A stretch of 64,000 bases of DNA from Prevotellaceae bacterium UBA1746 (GCA_905369775.1 CAJPJR010000001.1:91900-155899), one strand, 5' to 3'. Shown: positions 8,178-18,122, counted from the stretch's first letter. Translations and numbers: made by a program. The notes: a model not told the origin generated them from the letters alone.

Positions 8178-9515
8178 TCAAATCACGCCCTGAGCCATCA
8201 TGGCCTTGGCCACTTTCATGAAGCCGGCCACGTTGGCACCGCGCACATAGTTGACATAACCGTCGGCTTCCGTGCCATATTGGACACAAGCGGCGTGGAT
8301 GCTCTCCATGATCTGGTGCAAACGCGCATCGACCTCCTCGGCCGTCCACGAAAGGCGGGCGGAATTCTGACTCATTTCGAGACCCGACACCGAAACACCG
8401 CCGGCGTTGGCCGCCTTGCCCGGGGCATAAAGGATGCGAGCCTCCTGAAAGAGGTGCACCGCCTCGGGCGTACAGGGCATGTTGGCCCCTTCGCTCACGG
8501 CCATCACGCCGTTGGCCAACAAGGTGCGGGCGTGCTCGCCGTTCAACTCGTTTTGCGTGGCCGAAGGCAGGGCAATGTCGGCCTTGATGCCCCAAGGTTT
8601 TTGTCCTTCGAAGTACTGCGCCGTGGGATATTCCTCGACATACTCACGCATGCGGCCGCGGTAAAGGTTTTTCAGCTCCATGATATAGTCGAGCTTCTCG
8701 CGATCGATGCCGTCGGGATCGTACACAAATCCATCGCTGTCGGACATGGTGAGTACCTTACCGCCCAATTCGAGCACCTTCTCGGCCGTGTATTGCGCCA
8801 CATTGCCCGCGCCGGAGATGAGCACCGTCTTGCCTTTGAGGTCTGTGCCGCGGGTGCGGAGCATTTCCATCAAGAAATAGACATTACCATAGCCGGTGGC
8901 TTCGGGACGGATGAGACTTCCGCCGAATTCGAGGCCCTTGCCGGTGAGCACACCGGCGAATTCGCGCGTGTACTTCTTATATGCGCCGAACATGTAGCCC
9001 ACTTCGCGACCGCCCACGCCGATATCGCCGGCGGGCACGTCGCAATTCTCACCGATGTTGCGGTGCAGCTCGAGCATGAAGGCTTGGCAGAAACGCATCA
9101 CCTCGGCCGCGCTCTTGCCGCGGGGGGAAAAATCAGATCCGCCTTTGGCTCCGCCCATGGGGAGGGTGGTCAGCGCATTCTTGAACGTTTGTTCGAAGGC
9201 CAAGAACTTGAGAATGCCGAGATTCACCGAGCTGTGGAAACGAATGCCTCCCTTGTAGGGGCCGATGGCGTTGTTGTGTTGCACACGATAGCCCATGTTG
9301 GTGCGCACGTTGCCGCGGTCGTCGGTCCACGTGACGCGGAAGGTGTAGATGCGCTCGGGGATGCACAGGCGCTCCATGAGGTTGACTTTGTCGAACTCGG
9401 GGTGCTTGTTGTACTCTTCTTCGATGGTGGAGAGCACTTCTTCCACGGCTTGGTGGTACTCCGGCTCGTTGGGGAAACGTGCTTTGAGCGTTTCGAGCAG
9501 TTCGTTGGCGTTCAT
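8178..9515 (-). CDS. gdhA: NADP-type glutamate dehydrogenase
   Basis: Assimilatory glutamate dehydrogenase (2-oxoglutarate + NH4+ + NAD(P)H to glutamate), a hexameric cytoplasmic enzyme central to ammonia assimilation in Bacteroidales. At 445 aa it is full length. The substrate-binding segment YKGGIRFH, the catalytic-lysine region PMGGAKGGSDFSPRGKS, the PAGDIGVGGREVGYM segment and the Rossmann GAGNVAQ motif are visible. It is transcribed alone from a strong -33/-7 promoter at 9575-9606, with a palindrome covering the predicted start of transcription. Coenzyme preference (NADPH) is inferred from the family, not proved. Confidence 0.96.
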   Translation of the reverse strand: MNANELLETLKARFPNEPEYHQAVEEVLSTIEEEYNKHPEFDKVNLMERLCIPERIYTFRVTWTDDRGNVRTNMGYRVQHNNAIGPYKGGIRFHSSVNLGILKFLAFEQTFKNALTTLPMGGAKGGSDFSPRGKSAAEVMRFCQAFMLELHRNIGENCDVPAGDIGVGGREVGYMFGAYKKYTREFAGVLTGKGLEFGGSLIRPEATGYGNVYFLMEMLRTRGTDLKGKTVLISGAGNVAQYTAEKVLELGGKVLTMSDSDGFVYDPDGIDREKLDYIMELKNLYRGRMREYVEEYPTAQYFEGQKPWGIKADIALPSATQNELNGEHARTLLANGVMAVSEGANMPCTPEAVHLFQEARILYAPGKAANAGGVSVSGLEMSQNSARLSWTAEEVDARLHQIMESIHAACVQYGTEADGYVNYVRGANVAGFMKVAKAMMAQGVI

Positions 9516-9550
9516 GAGGGGGAAAATAATTGTTTAGTGTAAAGTTTTGT

Positions 9551-9574
9551 CGGCATAAAACCGGACTTATGCCG
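9551..9574 (-). promoter_or_regulatory. Palindrome at the gdhA transcription start
   Basis: A perfect 8-bp inverted repeat, CGGCATAA (9551-9558) and TTATGCCG (9567-9574), with an 8-base spacer lies directly downstream of the gdhA -7 box. The predicted +1 falls inside it. It could be an operator or a 5'-leader hairpin. Confidence 0.6.
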
Positions 9575-9606
9575 CAAAATTACGCATTTGTGTGGACACA
9601 TGCAAA
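9575..9606 (-). promoter_or_regulatory. gdhA promoter
   Basis: Read on the minus strand: TTTG at 9606-9603, a 20-base spacer, then TAATTTTG at 9582-9575. This is an exact match to the Bacteroidetes -33/-7 consensus, with a leader of roughly 55 bases to the gdhA ATG. Confidence 0.8.
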
Positions 9607-9665
9607 GCCCGAGGAGAGAAATGATGAAAAAGTCCCCAGTTTTTTGTGAGACACGGCGAAAAAAA
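9603..9665. repeat. 21-bp phased intergenic repeat, locus R2 (1-2 units)
   Basis: One clear unit at 9624-9644 (AAAAAGTCCCCAGTTTTT core) and degenerate flanks at 21-bp distance lie between the divergent gdhA and mdh promoters. On the minus strand it reads as A-tract, GGGGAC, T-tract. Confidence 0.5.
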
Positions 9666-9675
9666 GGGCAACGGC

Positions 9676-9709
9676 TTGTGGTGAATTAAAAAGAGAATGA
9701 GTACCTTTG
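9676..9709 (+). promoter_or_regulatory. Probable mdh promoter
   Basis: TACCTTTG at 9702-9709 matches TAnnTTTG perfectly. The -33 element is weak (TTG at 9676-9678, 23 bases upstream). The leader to the mdh ATG would be about 105 bases, long for this window. Confidence 0.6.
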
Positions 9710-9823
9710 CTCTGTGTCCGCAAGGGTCGTGCGCATAGTCCGCACCGACCGACGGCCCCCGCGGTGGCTCGCGACACACCTGCAGAATGACAACTCATTT
9801 CACTCACATAAAACCCAAAGAAA

Positions 9824-10816
9824 ATGGCTTTTTTGACTAACGACAAACTCGTAATCGTCGGTGCCGCCGGCATGATCGGCTCCAACATGGTGCAAAGCGC
9901 CCTGATGATGGGCCTCACTTCCAACATTTGCCTCTACGACGTTTTCTCGCCCGAAGGTGTGGCAGAAGAAATGCGCCAGTGCGGCTTCAACGACGCGAAG
10001 ATCACGGCAACCACCGACGTGGCCGAGGCCTTCAAAGACGCCAAATACATCATCTCCTCCGGCGGTGCTCCCCGCAAGGAAGGCATGACGCGCGAAGATC
10101 TCCTCGCCGGCAACTGCAAGATCGCCGAAGAACTCGGTAAGAACATCAAGCAATACTGCCCCGACGTGAAGCACGTGGTGATTATCTTCAACCCCGCCGA
10201 CCTCACCGGCCTCGTTACGCTCCTCTACTCCGGTTTGAAGCCCGGACAGGTGACGACGCTTGCCGCACTCGACTCCACCCGCTTGCAAAGCGCCCTGGCC
10301 AAAAAGTTCGGCGTGATGCAGAACGAGGTGAAAGGCTGCGCCACTTACGGCGGACACGGCGAACAGATGGCCGTATTCGGCAGCGCTGTGGAAATTGCAG
10401 GCCGCAAGCTCTCCGACATCATCGGCACGGCTGAGTTCTCTGAAGAAGAATGGGCACAAATGCGCAAGGACGTGACGCAGGGTGGCGCTGCCATCATCAA
10501 GCTCCGCGGCCGCAGCTCGTTCCAGAGCCCCTCTTACCTCTCGGTTGAGATGATTCGCTCGGTGATGGGCGGTGCTCCCTTCGCTTACCCCGCAGGTACG
10601 TACGTGAAGAACGAGAAGTACCAGAACATCATGATGGCAATGGACACCACCCTCGACCAAAACGGTTGCTCCTACAAGGTGCCCACCGGAACTGCCGAGG
10701 AAGTGGCCGCTCTCGACGCCAGCTATGCTCACCTTTGCAAGATGCGTGACGAACTTGTTACGCTCAACATCGTGCCCCCCGTGGCAGAATGGAACAAGAT
10801 CAACCCCAATCTCTAA
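9824..10816 (+). CDS. mdh: Malate dehydrogenase
   Basis: NAD-dependent malate/oxaloacetate interconversion in the reductive branch that leads to succinate. At 330 aa it is of the Bacteroides/Prevotella lactate/malate dehydrogenase type. The N-terminal Rossmann motif is GAAGMIGSN, the NAD-binding helix end contains SGGAPRKEGMTR with the mobile-loop Arg residues, and the catalytic-His segment is ATYGGHGEQM. ATG at 9824. It is flanked by its own promoter and a strong terminator, so it is monocistronic. Substrate assignment as malate rather than lactate rests on similarity to Bacteroidales MDH. Confidence 0.94.
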   Translation: MAFLTNDKLVIVGAAGMIGSNMVQSALMMGLTSNICLYDVFSPEGVAEEMRQCGFNDAKITATTDVAEAFKDAKYIISSGGAPRKEGMTREDLLAGNCKIAEELGKNIKQYCPDVKHVVIIFNPADLTGLVTLLYSGLKPGQVTTLAALDSTRLQSALAKKFGVMQNEVKGCATYGGHGEQMAVFGSAVEIAGRKLSDIIGTAEFSEEEWAQMRKDVTQGGAAIIKLRGRSSFQSPSYLSVEMIRSVMGGAPFAYPAGTYVKNEKYQNIMMAMDTTLDQNGCSYKVPTGTAEEVAALDASYAHLCKMRDELVTLNIVPPVAEWNKINPNL

Positions 10817-10844
10817 TCGCGCGGGCCTGATCTCCCTCACACTG

Positions 10845-10878
10845 ACGGCGCTTCTCCATGCGGAGAGGCGCCGTTTTT
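10845..10878 (+). terminator. mdh terminator
   Basis: A 13-bp stem (arms 10845-10857 and 10862-10874) with loop ATGC is followed by TTTTT at 10874-10878. Very strong intrinsic terminator. Confidence 0.9.
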
Positions 10879-11158
10879 GTTTTGCGATGCGCCACGCCGC
10901 GCTCATTTCCCCGGTCGGCTGTGGGAGAAAGGCGGGCGAGCTCCCTCAACGTCCCGAGTGCACAACGAATGCCGCCACACGGCGGCGAGACACGACGAGC
11001 TGCGCGTTGAAAGACCGGCGATCGGTGTTTTGACAGATCACGTGTTACAAACTGCTCGTCCGCAGATTTTTCGAAAAAACCGGCGGGGCCTTCCGACGAT
11101 TTCGCATGGGCGCGGGAACGAGTCGGAATGATTTCGGTCAAGGTTTCCGCTTTCTCTG
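10879..11158. other. Spacer after mdh, no feature seen
   Basis: About 280 bases between the mdh terminator and repeat locus R3. I found no convincing gene, RNA, or promoter; short open frames here look like chance frames in GC-rich DNA. Confidence 0.4.
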
Positions 11159-11263
11159 AGAACACGGCGGAAACGTACGGCGAAAACGGCCGAGGGAAAG
11201 GGAAAAAACGGGGAAATTTGTGGAGCTAATGGGGGACTTTTGACGAGAAATTGGGCGATTTTT
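11159..11263. repeat. 21-bp phased intergenic repeat, locus R3 (about 5 units)
   Basis: Units start at 11159, 11180, 11201, 11222 and 11243; the last three are clearest (cores ACGGGGAAATTTG, TGGGGGACTTTTG, AATTGGGCGATTTTT on the plus strand). The locus is upstream of the giant secreted protein gene. Confidence 0.65.
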
Positions 11264-11350
11264 CGAGGCTTCGGCCTGCAAATAGGCAGAAAGCGCAGCA
11301 ACTATTGCACTTCGTGCACGATAAATCATACAAATGTCGCACAGATCTTG

Positions 11351-11358
11351 TATTTTTG
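11351..11358 (+). promoter_or_regulatory. -7 box for the giant secreted protein
   Basis: TATTTTTG matches TAnnTTTG. No TTTG is present at the expected -33 distance. The leader to the ATG at 11487 would be about 120 bases. Confidence 0.45.
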
Positions 11359-11486
11359 CAGGTAAAATCCACTCGAACAGATGGGGAAACCGGCGAAGGT
11401 CTCGCCGGTCTGCCATGAAAAAACAAGCAGTGAAAGAGTAATCCTCCCAAATGCATAGAACGCAAAACTCAATAACAACCATAATC

Positions 11487-14400
11487 ATGCAAAAAACAAG
11501 TACCTCAACCACGTGGTTCTTCGGATGGGTATGTGCCTTGTTGTTGCTGTGTTCGGGCCCGCTCCCCGCTTCGGGGCAGTGTCCGGCTTTCCAATGGAAC
11601 GACTTCACCAAAACGCTGGTGCAGCCCAACAAGGACTGCAACACGGCCGGTTCGGTCTCCATTCGCTACAGCAACAACGTCGTCGGTGTCGACGACTTGC
11701 GCTACCAATTCGGTTCCGGCCCCAACGGCCCGTGGTTTCAAGAAGTCGATGCCCCCTCACCGGGGGCGACCGTCAAAGTAGACGTGCCCACCTCGATGGA
11801 CGGGAAGACGCTCTTCGTACGCATCACCACCCAATGCGGCACCTCGAACCGGACCGACTATTGGAGCATGGGCCGAATCGATCTGCGCAAATCGGAGACG
11901 GTTTCGCTCAGAACGAGCAGCACCCCGGCCGGTTCGGGCGTGGGTTCGAGCGGCGGCGTGCAGGCCTGGATCGACGGACCCTCCAATTTCACGGAAGCGA
12001 CCTTCAACCTGTATAAGCGCAACGACCCCAACACGGTGATTGCCACGCAACGCTCGACGCGCCCCTACGAAGGCGTCACGTTCTTCAACCTGCCGAAAGG
12101 CGATTACACGGTGATTGCCACGGCCAAACCGGGCTGTACGCCGACCACCACGGCATCAAACTGGAACGACGGCGCCTTCAAATTGGCCGGCAACGTGAGT
12201 GTGGGCACTTTCAACCTGATTGCCACGGCAATTCCCTCGCGCGGTACCTGCCCGGGTGGGGTGAAAGTGGAGGTTTCGAAGGTGACGGGCGTGCAACAAA
12301 TCGTGTATAACCTGGCCACTCAACAGGATCCCAACACGGTGGTGCAGACCTACACGGCCAACTACCCCAACTTCGCCCACACTTTCACGGGCTTGGCTAC
12401 CGGAAAGTATGTGGTTTCGGCCACAGAAATGACCGGCAACAGCAAGATGCAAACGAACTTCGAGGTGAGAAGCCAAAACGATGCACCGGCTGTAACGCTG
12501 ATCAACCATACGATGACGGGCATGGCCGAGGGTAAGGTCAACGTGCGCGTGGCCAACACCTCCGAAGCCTGCCCGGTTAAACTCACTGTGCAGCGCACAA
12601 GTACGGCCTCGGGGCTGCCCTTCACCACGATCGTGAAAAACAACCTCACGGAAGAAGATGTGCTCATCGACAATCTCACTAGCGGCAACTATTTGGTGAC
12701 TGCAGAATACGGAGGACTGAATTTTATCGCCACCTTTGTCATTTCTGAATCTGGGATCGGTCTTGCCAACCGCGGAATTACAAGTGCTCAAGCCTACTGT
12801 GATCCTTCGGGCAGTGTGAAATGGGAATTGACCGGCGGCTCCTATTTCTACTATGCTCCGCTGGACGTAAAGATCACCAACCGCAACACGGGCAACCTCG
12901 TGCGCCGTTTTACGCTCCCGGCCGGACAGACTGTTTTCGAAACGAAGAACTTGGTGCCCGGAGACTACACGCTCACGGTGCGATATGACAAGGCGAATCT
13001 CGAAACGAACGCCTATTTCACCGTCAATTCCAAAGCCAACCGCGAAGGCGACCTGAACTTCTCCATCGACGAGGGGAGCGAATTCTGCGGTGACCAGCCG
13101 ATGGCCAAGCTTGCCGTGAACTATACGGGCAACGGTGGCATCGAAAACGCACCGCAAATGCAGGCTTTCATGAACGGAGCCACGTTTGAGGTCTACACCC
13201 GCGAAGGACAATTCCTCTACTCGGGCGTGATGCCCCAACTCACCGGCAATGCCAAGTCGACTTTCGAAACACCCTACATTCCACAAGGCGGATACATCAC
13301 GGTGAAGGCCGCTTGCGGCTACCCGACGCTCTCCAAGAATTTGGGCGGCGTGGCCGGCATGGTGAAAGCCTATCTGTTCAGTCCGACCTTCACCTACCGT
13401 GGATGCGGCAGCAGAGGCACGAATGTTGACCTCCGCGTGCTCGACACGAAGGGATCCGTCGTGCCGCTCATCACCTACACGGTGAAAAAGAAAGGCACCG
13501 GCGAACTGATTGGCACCTACGAAATGAAAGAGGGCGTGAACACCGCCATCTTTGCCAACATGAAACCGGGCGATTACACCGTGGAATGGTATCCACAGTG
13601 CAATCCCGCACAGAAACACCAAGAGGAATTCACGGTGCCCGACAAGGTGTCGGAAGTGTCTCGTGCCGTCCTGCCGGCCATCTGCGACGAGATGGGATCG
13701 ATTCAGATCTCATTCACCAACTTCACCAACATCGGCGGCTGGCGCTACGAACTGATCCGCAAGAGTGACAACAAAACGATTCGTATGTACGGCAGTGGCG
13801 GCGGCAACAGCCTCTATTTCGAACGCGTTCCTGCCGGAGAATACACGGTGAAGGCCACTCCCATCGTGGAATGTAATGACCTCACCCCGGGTGTGTTTGA
13901 CGTAACGGTGCCCGTCGAAACGGATCCCCGAATGAATACGGACAGATTCATCATCCTGTGGCAACGCGACGCCCCGGCTCAGCCCTATCAACGGGTGGGT
14001 AAGGTGCGTTACTACAGCTATCGTCCCTACAGCTACGTGAAATGGCGTGTGCTGGATGTGACTACCAATGCCGAAATCTCGAAGGGCGAGGTGCGCCCCA
14101 TCCCCAATAATATGGGAGGCTATCCCATTCCCATTCAGGGATTGCCCCAAACGTATAAGATTGAGTTCGAAACGCCTTGCGGAACTTTCTCGCGCATCGA
14201 CTCACTCACAGTGGTCAACCGCAGAAGTATGCCGGGCTTCGACATGACCACGACGCAGGGAAGCACGACGTGCAACACGCCGCCGACCATCAAGATCCAC
14301 TCTCTGCTGAAAGAGGCCGGCCTGCCCGACAAACCGACCCGACTGCAACTGTATTTGTACGACAACAGAGGAAGCGGCTATCAATGGTATCTTGACAAAG

Positions 14401-17400
14401 AGGTCACTGATCCCAACATCATCGAAGACTACACGTTTGACAACCTGCTACCAAGCAGAACGTACTACGTGAATTACTTCTATGACGGTACGGCAGAGCG
14501 AAAGCAAACCACCACACCGCCTATCGCAGCCGGGGCAGACATACTGCTGTCTTCCTCGCAATTCAGTCCGAAAGGCAATGCCATTCTCACGGTATCTTCC
14601 ATTGGTGTTGACCCCGGCGCTACAATGAAGGTGATCATCACGGACAATCTGGGTACGGAGGTCTACAACCAGACGGTATCTGCCGACAATCCGATCAAGA
14701 TTCCCGTGAAGAAACCGGCCACCTACTTCAACATGACCGGAAACATCCTCACGGGGTGCTTCGCCGGGCAAAGATTGGGCAAAGGTACCGGGCCCGGAAC
14801 GACGCCAGCCTTTAGCTTTAACGCAACGGGCAATAAAATGCAGTGTAAGAACGACGGTGAAATCAAAGTGACGGTGCCTGAGGCCTTCTATGATGTGGAC
14901 CAAGTGCACTACACGCTGAAGAAGATCACCGGAACGTCCTACACGGATGTGGCCGAAACCACCACTCCTTCGCAAGCGAAGAGCTTTATCGGTCTGGAAG
15001 CGGGAACGTATGAGATTTCGGCTCGCGCTACGGTGTTCCACGATGAGAACAACAACCCGAAAGTCTTCGACGCGAAGACAACGGTGACGCTCAGCACGAC
15101 ATATCGCGACGGACTCTATGCCACGGTGCGCCCGGACTATATGGTACCCACGACCACAGCTTGTCCCAACGGCCGTATCGGTCTGAACATCGAGAAGGGA
15201 ACGGGACGCTATCGCGTCTATCTGAAATCGACTCCCGACGGTCCGCTGACTGAACCGAAGGAACTCTTCACGGACGCCATCACTTCGAGCATGTACAACA
15301 AGCTGTGGGGCGAAGGCCTGAAACCGGGTCACTATTCGCTCACGGTGACCGACGGATGTATGGAACGAGACATTCCCGATGCGGAGATTCTCGAAATGCC
15401 GAACCTCGGAAAAGCGGCAATCTACGCCGACTGGTACCTGCGCGGTGACATGCGCCTGAAGAAAGAGCTGACAGAAAAGCGCGACTCCTTCCTCTACTCG
15501 CTCCGATTCGATCCTTCGGCGTTCCCGATCAACTTCCAACAAACGGCTTATCGCTCCTATGAGGCACAAATTGTGGCTCGCGGCGACAACCCGGACGACT
15601 CGCAATGGAAGGGCGACTGGGTGATGAGCAACGATGGCCCAGTGATGAGAAATATCTACAGCAAGCGTTTCAACAACTGCAATGGAATTGACATCTTGCT
15701 GCGCATCAAAGACTGTCCCAATACGGTGATTCGCATTCCCGAGGACCGCAAAGTCTTGAACATGGTCACGGGCGGATGGCAATTACTTAAGTGTAATACG
15801 GTGCAATGGGTCTTCACCAGCGGTGATATCGGACACAAGTATCACATCAAGGTAAAGCGTCTGCAAGACAATGCAATCGTCTACGAAAAGGACAAGACTT
15901 ACAACTCGTATGAGGAGGTCCTGCAGCGCGATCCGGAATTGGAATTCCCGGCCGATAAGTCTTACGACATCGAGATGACGCCTACGGACTATTGCGGCGA
16001 CCCGCTCTATAGTGCAGGTAAGCGTTTCAATGCCGTGCAACGCAACTATCGCTATTCGCTCGACGACGGCACCATCATGTCCGACTGTGACGGACGTCTC
16101 CTGGCCATCCAAGGTTGGACGGACTGCCGCCTGCCGATGAAATACTTCGTTTACGAAGTGAAGGGAGGGACAGAAACCCTCGTCGACCAGACAGGTAACT
16201 ATGTTCCGGACAGATGGTACAGCCGATACAAGTTCTTGAGAGACCATCATTACATCATTCGCGTGGTGGAATACGGTCAACCGGAAACGAACAAGATTGA
16301 TCTTGTCGATTTCACCCTGAACTATCGCTTACCGAAATACAGATTGTCGGAAGGTTACCGCTTGACGAACGTAACGTTCTGCGGCCAAGGCTACGACGCG
16401 GCCAAGAAGGGTTACAACCTCAACGGTTTCAACGGCTACTTCGGCAATGCCGACTGGACGGGCGTTCCTGCGGTCGAACAGAAAACGTATTTGACGGTTC
16501 CGAAGATGACCATTATTGCAACGCAAAAGGAAGCGCCTCATCGTAAATTTGTGGCTACGAAGGTGGAACGCTACAATGATAGCTACATGCGCCGTTCTCT
16601 ATGGAAAGAAGAACTCGCAGATGGTACACTGGAAGACTTTGCCTACGCACCGGAAGGCGAATACACAATGGTGGCGCACACCGATTGTGGAGATATTCCA
16701 ATGGAGGACGAGTACCTGGGACGCCCAACGGCTGACCTCTCGCCTTCTACGATCAGCAACGCTTGTGATGGTAAATTCACCGTTACGCCGAAGGGAACTG
16801 TCACCTATCGTGGCAACACTTCTGACGTGGAGGTGACGTCTTTCTACGTGAAGGGCGACAATGCCAACACGACCCGTAACTGGGGCCAGTCGTTCGACAC
16901 GTACCAGCGCGAGTTTACACTTGTGTTGAACGTGAAACGCAAGAGTGACAACAAGGTCTGCACCATAGAATGGCCTTTCTCGATGAGCAACTATGTTCTC
17001 GACTTCGACCAGTCGCAAGCATTGAGTATGTTCTGCACGGATTCGGGCAAGGGTATCATCCACATGGCACTGAAGGGTGGACAACCGCCTTACACGTATA
17101 AGCTCTCGACGATGGACGGTACGGAGATCGAACGTAAGACTGTTCAAGGAGCTGTAGACTTCGAACATGGTACACTGGGACAACGCTTCCGCATCACGGC
17201 TACTGACGCTTGTAATCTGACGTGGATCCACCAGGATGTCCTTTTGCAAGACCCCGCAGCTATTTCGTCTTCGATGGATGCAGATGAACAATTCTGTGAA
17301 GGTGACCACGCTAAATTGAAAGCCCGTTCTTTCCCTAACGTTACATACGAATGGCATCTTCCCGATGGTTCAACTAAGACTGGACAAGAGCTTGACTTTA

Positions 17401-18122
17401 TTGCCACTGCAGATAAAGCCGGTACGTACACGGTCGATATCCACTTGACATCTTGTACAGTAACGCTCACAGGTACCTATACTGTTGGGGTTGTTACCGT
17501 AACAGAAGCTGCAGGGCTTGCACTCAACCAGCAATCTTGTACAGGTGAACCGGTTGAATTCACACTGGATCCAGCCACGGCAACGTTGAACGGGGAATCT
17601 GCAGATGATTACATCGCTTACCAATGGGAGCGAACTGCAACTCCGAATGACCCGGAGTCGTGGACGGCAATTCCCAATGCGACGGATCAGAACCTGTCTT
17701 ACACGGCAGCTGCTCCCGGTGTCTACTATATTCGCCGTACAGCAGCGATCGGTGAATGTAAAGCCATCAGTGGACAATCCAAGTTGACCGTGATCCCCGG
17801 TATCAATGTGGCGATGACGCCCGACGAACAGACGGTGACGATTAACAACAAGGATCCCTTCACGTTGACTGCCGGTGTGGTAACGGGTAACCCGAACCGC
17901 ACGTACCAATGGCAGCGCAGTGCCGACAAAAAGACCTGGGTGAACATTGGTAATGATGAAACGTTCACGGAAACGAAGCGTTTCGGTAACACGGTTTACT
18001 ACCGTCGCATCGTTTCGGCTGGTGCTTGTAGCATTGAAGGTCAACCGATCACGGTTCGCTTCAAGAAGCGTTGGCCGGCCTACATCAATCCGCAAGTGCG
18101 CCAACGTGCACTCGAAGATTAA
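11487..18122 (+). CDS. Giant secreted modular surface protein, Ig-like C-terminus
   Basis: A 2,211-residue protein with a signal peptide (hydrophobic core VCALLLLC, likely cut after PASG). I do not recognise a named family. The body consists of repeated beta-rich modules of about 100-250 residues, each ending in a G-x-Y-x-V/L segment often followed by Cys (for example PKGDYTVIATAKPGC, KPGDYTVEWYPQC, PAGEYTVKATPIVEC, KPGHYSLTVTDGC). I count about ten. This resembles prealbumin-like or SprB-like adhesin repeats. The last 250 residues contain two Ig-like copies with YQWER/YQWQR and YYIRR/YYRRI motifs. Cysteines are frequent, suggesting disulfides in an exported protein. I see no type IX A or B C-terminal signal, so surface attachment is unexplained. 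The start at 11487 is preferred over 11451 because the signal peptide begins there. Own terminator at 18240. Confidence 0.8.
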   Translation: MQKTSTSTTWFFGWVCALLLLCSGPLPASGQCPAFQWNDFTKTLVQPNKDCNTAGSVSIRYSNNVVGVDDLRYQFGSGPNGPWFQEVDAPSPGATVKVDVPTSMDGKTLFVRITTQCGTSNRTDYWSMGRIDLRKSETVSLRTSSTPAGSGVGSSGGVQAWIDGPSNFTEATFNLYKRNDPNTVIATQRSTRPYEGVTFFNLPKGDYTVIATAKPGCTPTTTASNWNDGAFKLAGNVSVGTFNLIATAIPSRGTCPGGVKVEVSKVTGVQQIVYNLATQQDPNTVVQTYTANYPNFAHTFTGLATGKYVVSATEMTGNSKMQTNFEVRSQNDAPAVTLINHTMTGMAEGKVNVRVANTSEACPVKLTVQRTSTASGLPFTTIVKNNLTEEDVLIDNLTSGNYLVTAEYGGLNFIATFVISESGIGLANRGITSAQAYCDPSGSVKWELTGGSYFYYAPLDVKITNRNTGNLVRRFTLPAGQTVFETKNLVPGDYTLTVRYDKANLETNAYFTVNSKANREGDLNFSIDEGSEFCGDQPMAKLAVNYTGNGGIENAPQMQAFMNGATFEVYTREGQFLYSGVMPQLTGNAKSTFETPYIPQGGYITVKAACGYPTLSKNLGGVAGMVKAYLFSPTFTYRGCGSRGTNVDLRVLDTKGSVVPLITYTVKKKGTGELIGTYEMKEGVNTAIFANMKPGDYTVEWYPQCNPAQKHQEEFTVPDKVSEVSRAVLPAICDEMGSIQISFTNFTNIGGWRYELIRKSDNKTIRMYGSGGGNSLYFERVPAGEYTVKATPIVECNDLTPGVFDVTVPVETDPRMNTDRFIILWQRDAPAQPYQRVGKVRYYSYRPYSYVKWRVLDVTTNAEISKGEVRPIPNNMGGYPIPIQGLPQTYKIEFETPCGTFSRIDSLTVVNRRSMPGFDMTTTQGSTTCNTPPTIKIHSLLKEAGLPDKPTRLQLYLYDNRGSGYQWYLDKEVTDPNIIEDYTFDNLLPSRTYYVNYFYDGTAERKQTTTPPIAAGADILLSSSQFSPKGNAILTVSSIGVDPGATMKVIITDNLGTEVYNQTVSADNPIKIPVKKPATYFNMTGNILTGCFAGQRLGKGTGPGTTPAFSFNATGNKMQCKNDGEIKVTVPEAFYDVDQVHYTLKKITGTSYTDVAETTTPSQAKSFIGLEAGTYEISARATVFHDENNNPKVFDAKTTVTLSTTYRDGLYATVRPDYMVPTTTACPNGRIGLNIEKGTGRYRVYLKSTPDGPLTEPKELFTDAITSSMYNKLWGEGLKPGHYSLTVTDGCMERDIPDAEILEMPNLGKAAIYADWYLRGDMRLKKELTEKRDSFLYSLRFDPSAFPINFQQTAYRSYEAQIVARGDNPDDSQWKGDWVMSNDGPVMRNIYSKRFNNCNGIDILLRIKDCPNTVIRIPEDRKVLNMVTGGWQLLKCNTVQWVFTSGDIGHKYHIKVKRLQDNAIVYEKDKTYNSYEEVLQRDPELEFPADKSYDIEMTPTDYCGDPLYSAGKRFNAVQRNYRYSLDDGTIMSDCDGRLLAIQGWTDCRLPMKYFVYEVKGGTETLVDQTGNYVPDRWYSRYKFLRDHHYIIRVVEYGQPETNKIDLVDFTLNYRLPKYRLSEGYRLTNVTFCGQGYDAAKKGYNLNGFNGYFGNADWTGVPAVEQKTYLTVPKMTIIATQKEAPHRKFVATKVERYNDSYMRRSLWKEELADGTLEDFAYAPEGEYTMVAHTDCGDIPMEDEYLGRPTADLSPSTISNACDGKFTVTPKGTVTYRGNTSDVEVTSFYVKGDNANTTRNWGQSFDTYQREFTLVLNVKRKSDNKVCTIEWPFSMSNYVLDFDQSQALSMFCTDSGKGIIHMALKGGQPPYTYKLSTMDGTEIERKTVQGAVDFEHGTLGQRFRITATDACNLTWIHQDVLLQDPAAISSSMDADEQFCEGDHAKLKARSFPNVTYEWHLPDGSTKTGQELDFIATADKAGTYTVDIHLTSCTVTLTGTYTVGVVTVTEAAGLALNQQSCTGEPVEFTLDPATATLNGESADDYIAYQWERTATPNDPESWTAIPNATDQNLSYTAAAPGVYYIRRTAAIGECKAISGQSKLTVIPGINVAMTPDEQTVTINNKDPFTLTAGVVTGNPNRTYQWQRSADKKTWVNIGNDETFTETKRFGNTVYYRRIVSAGACSIEGQPITVRFKKRWPAYINPQVRQRALED

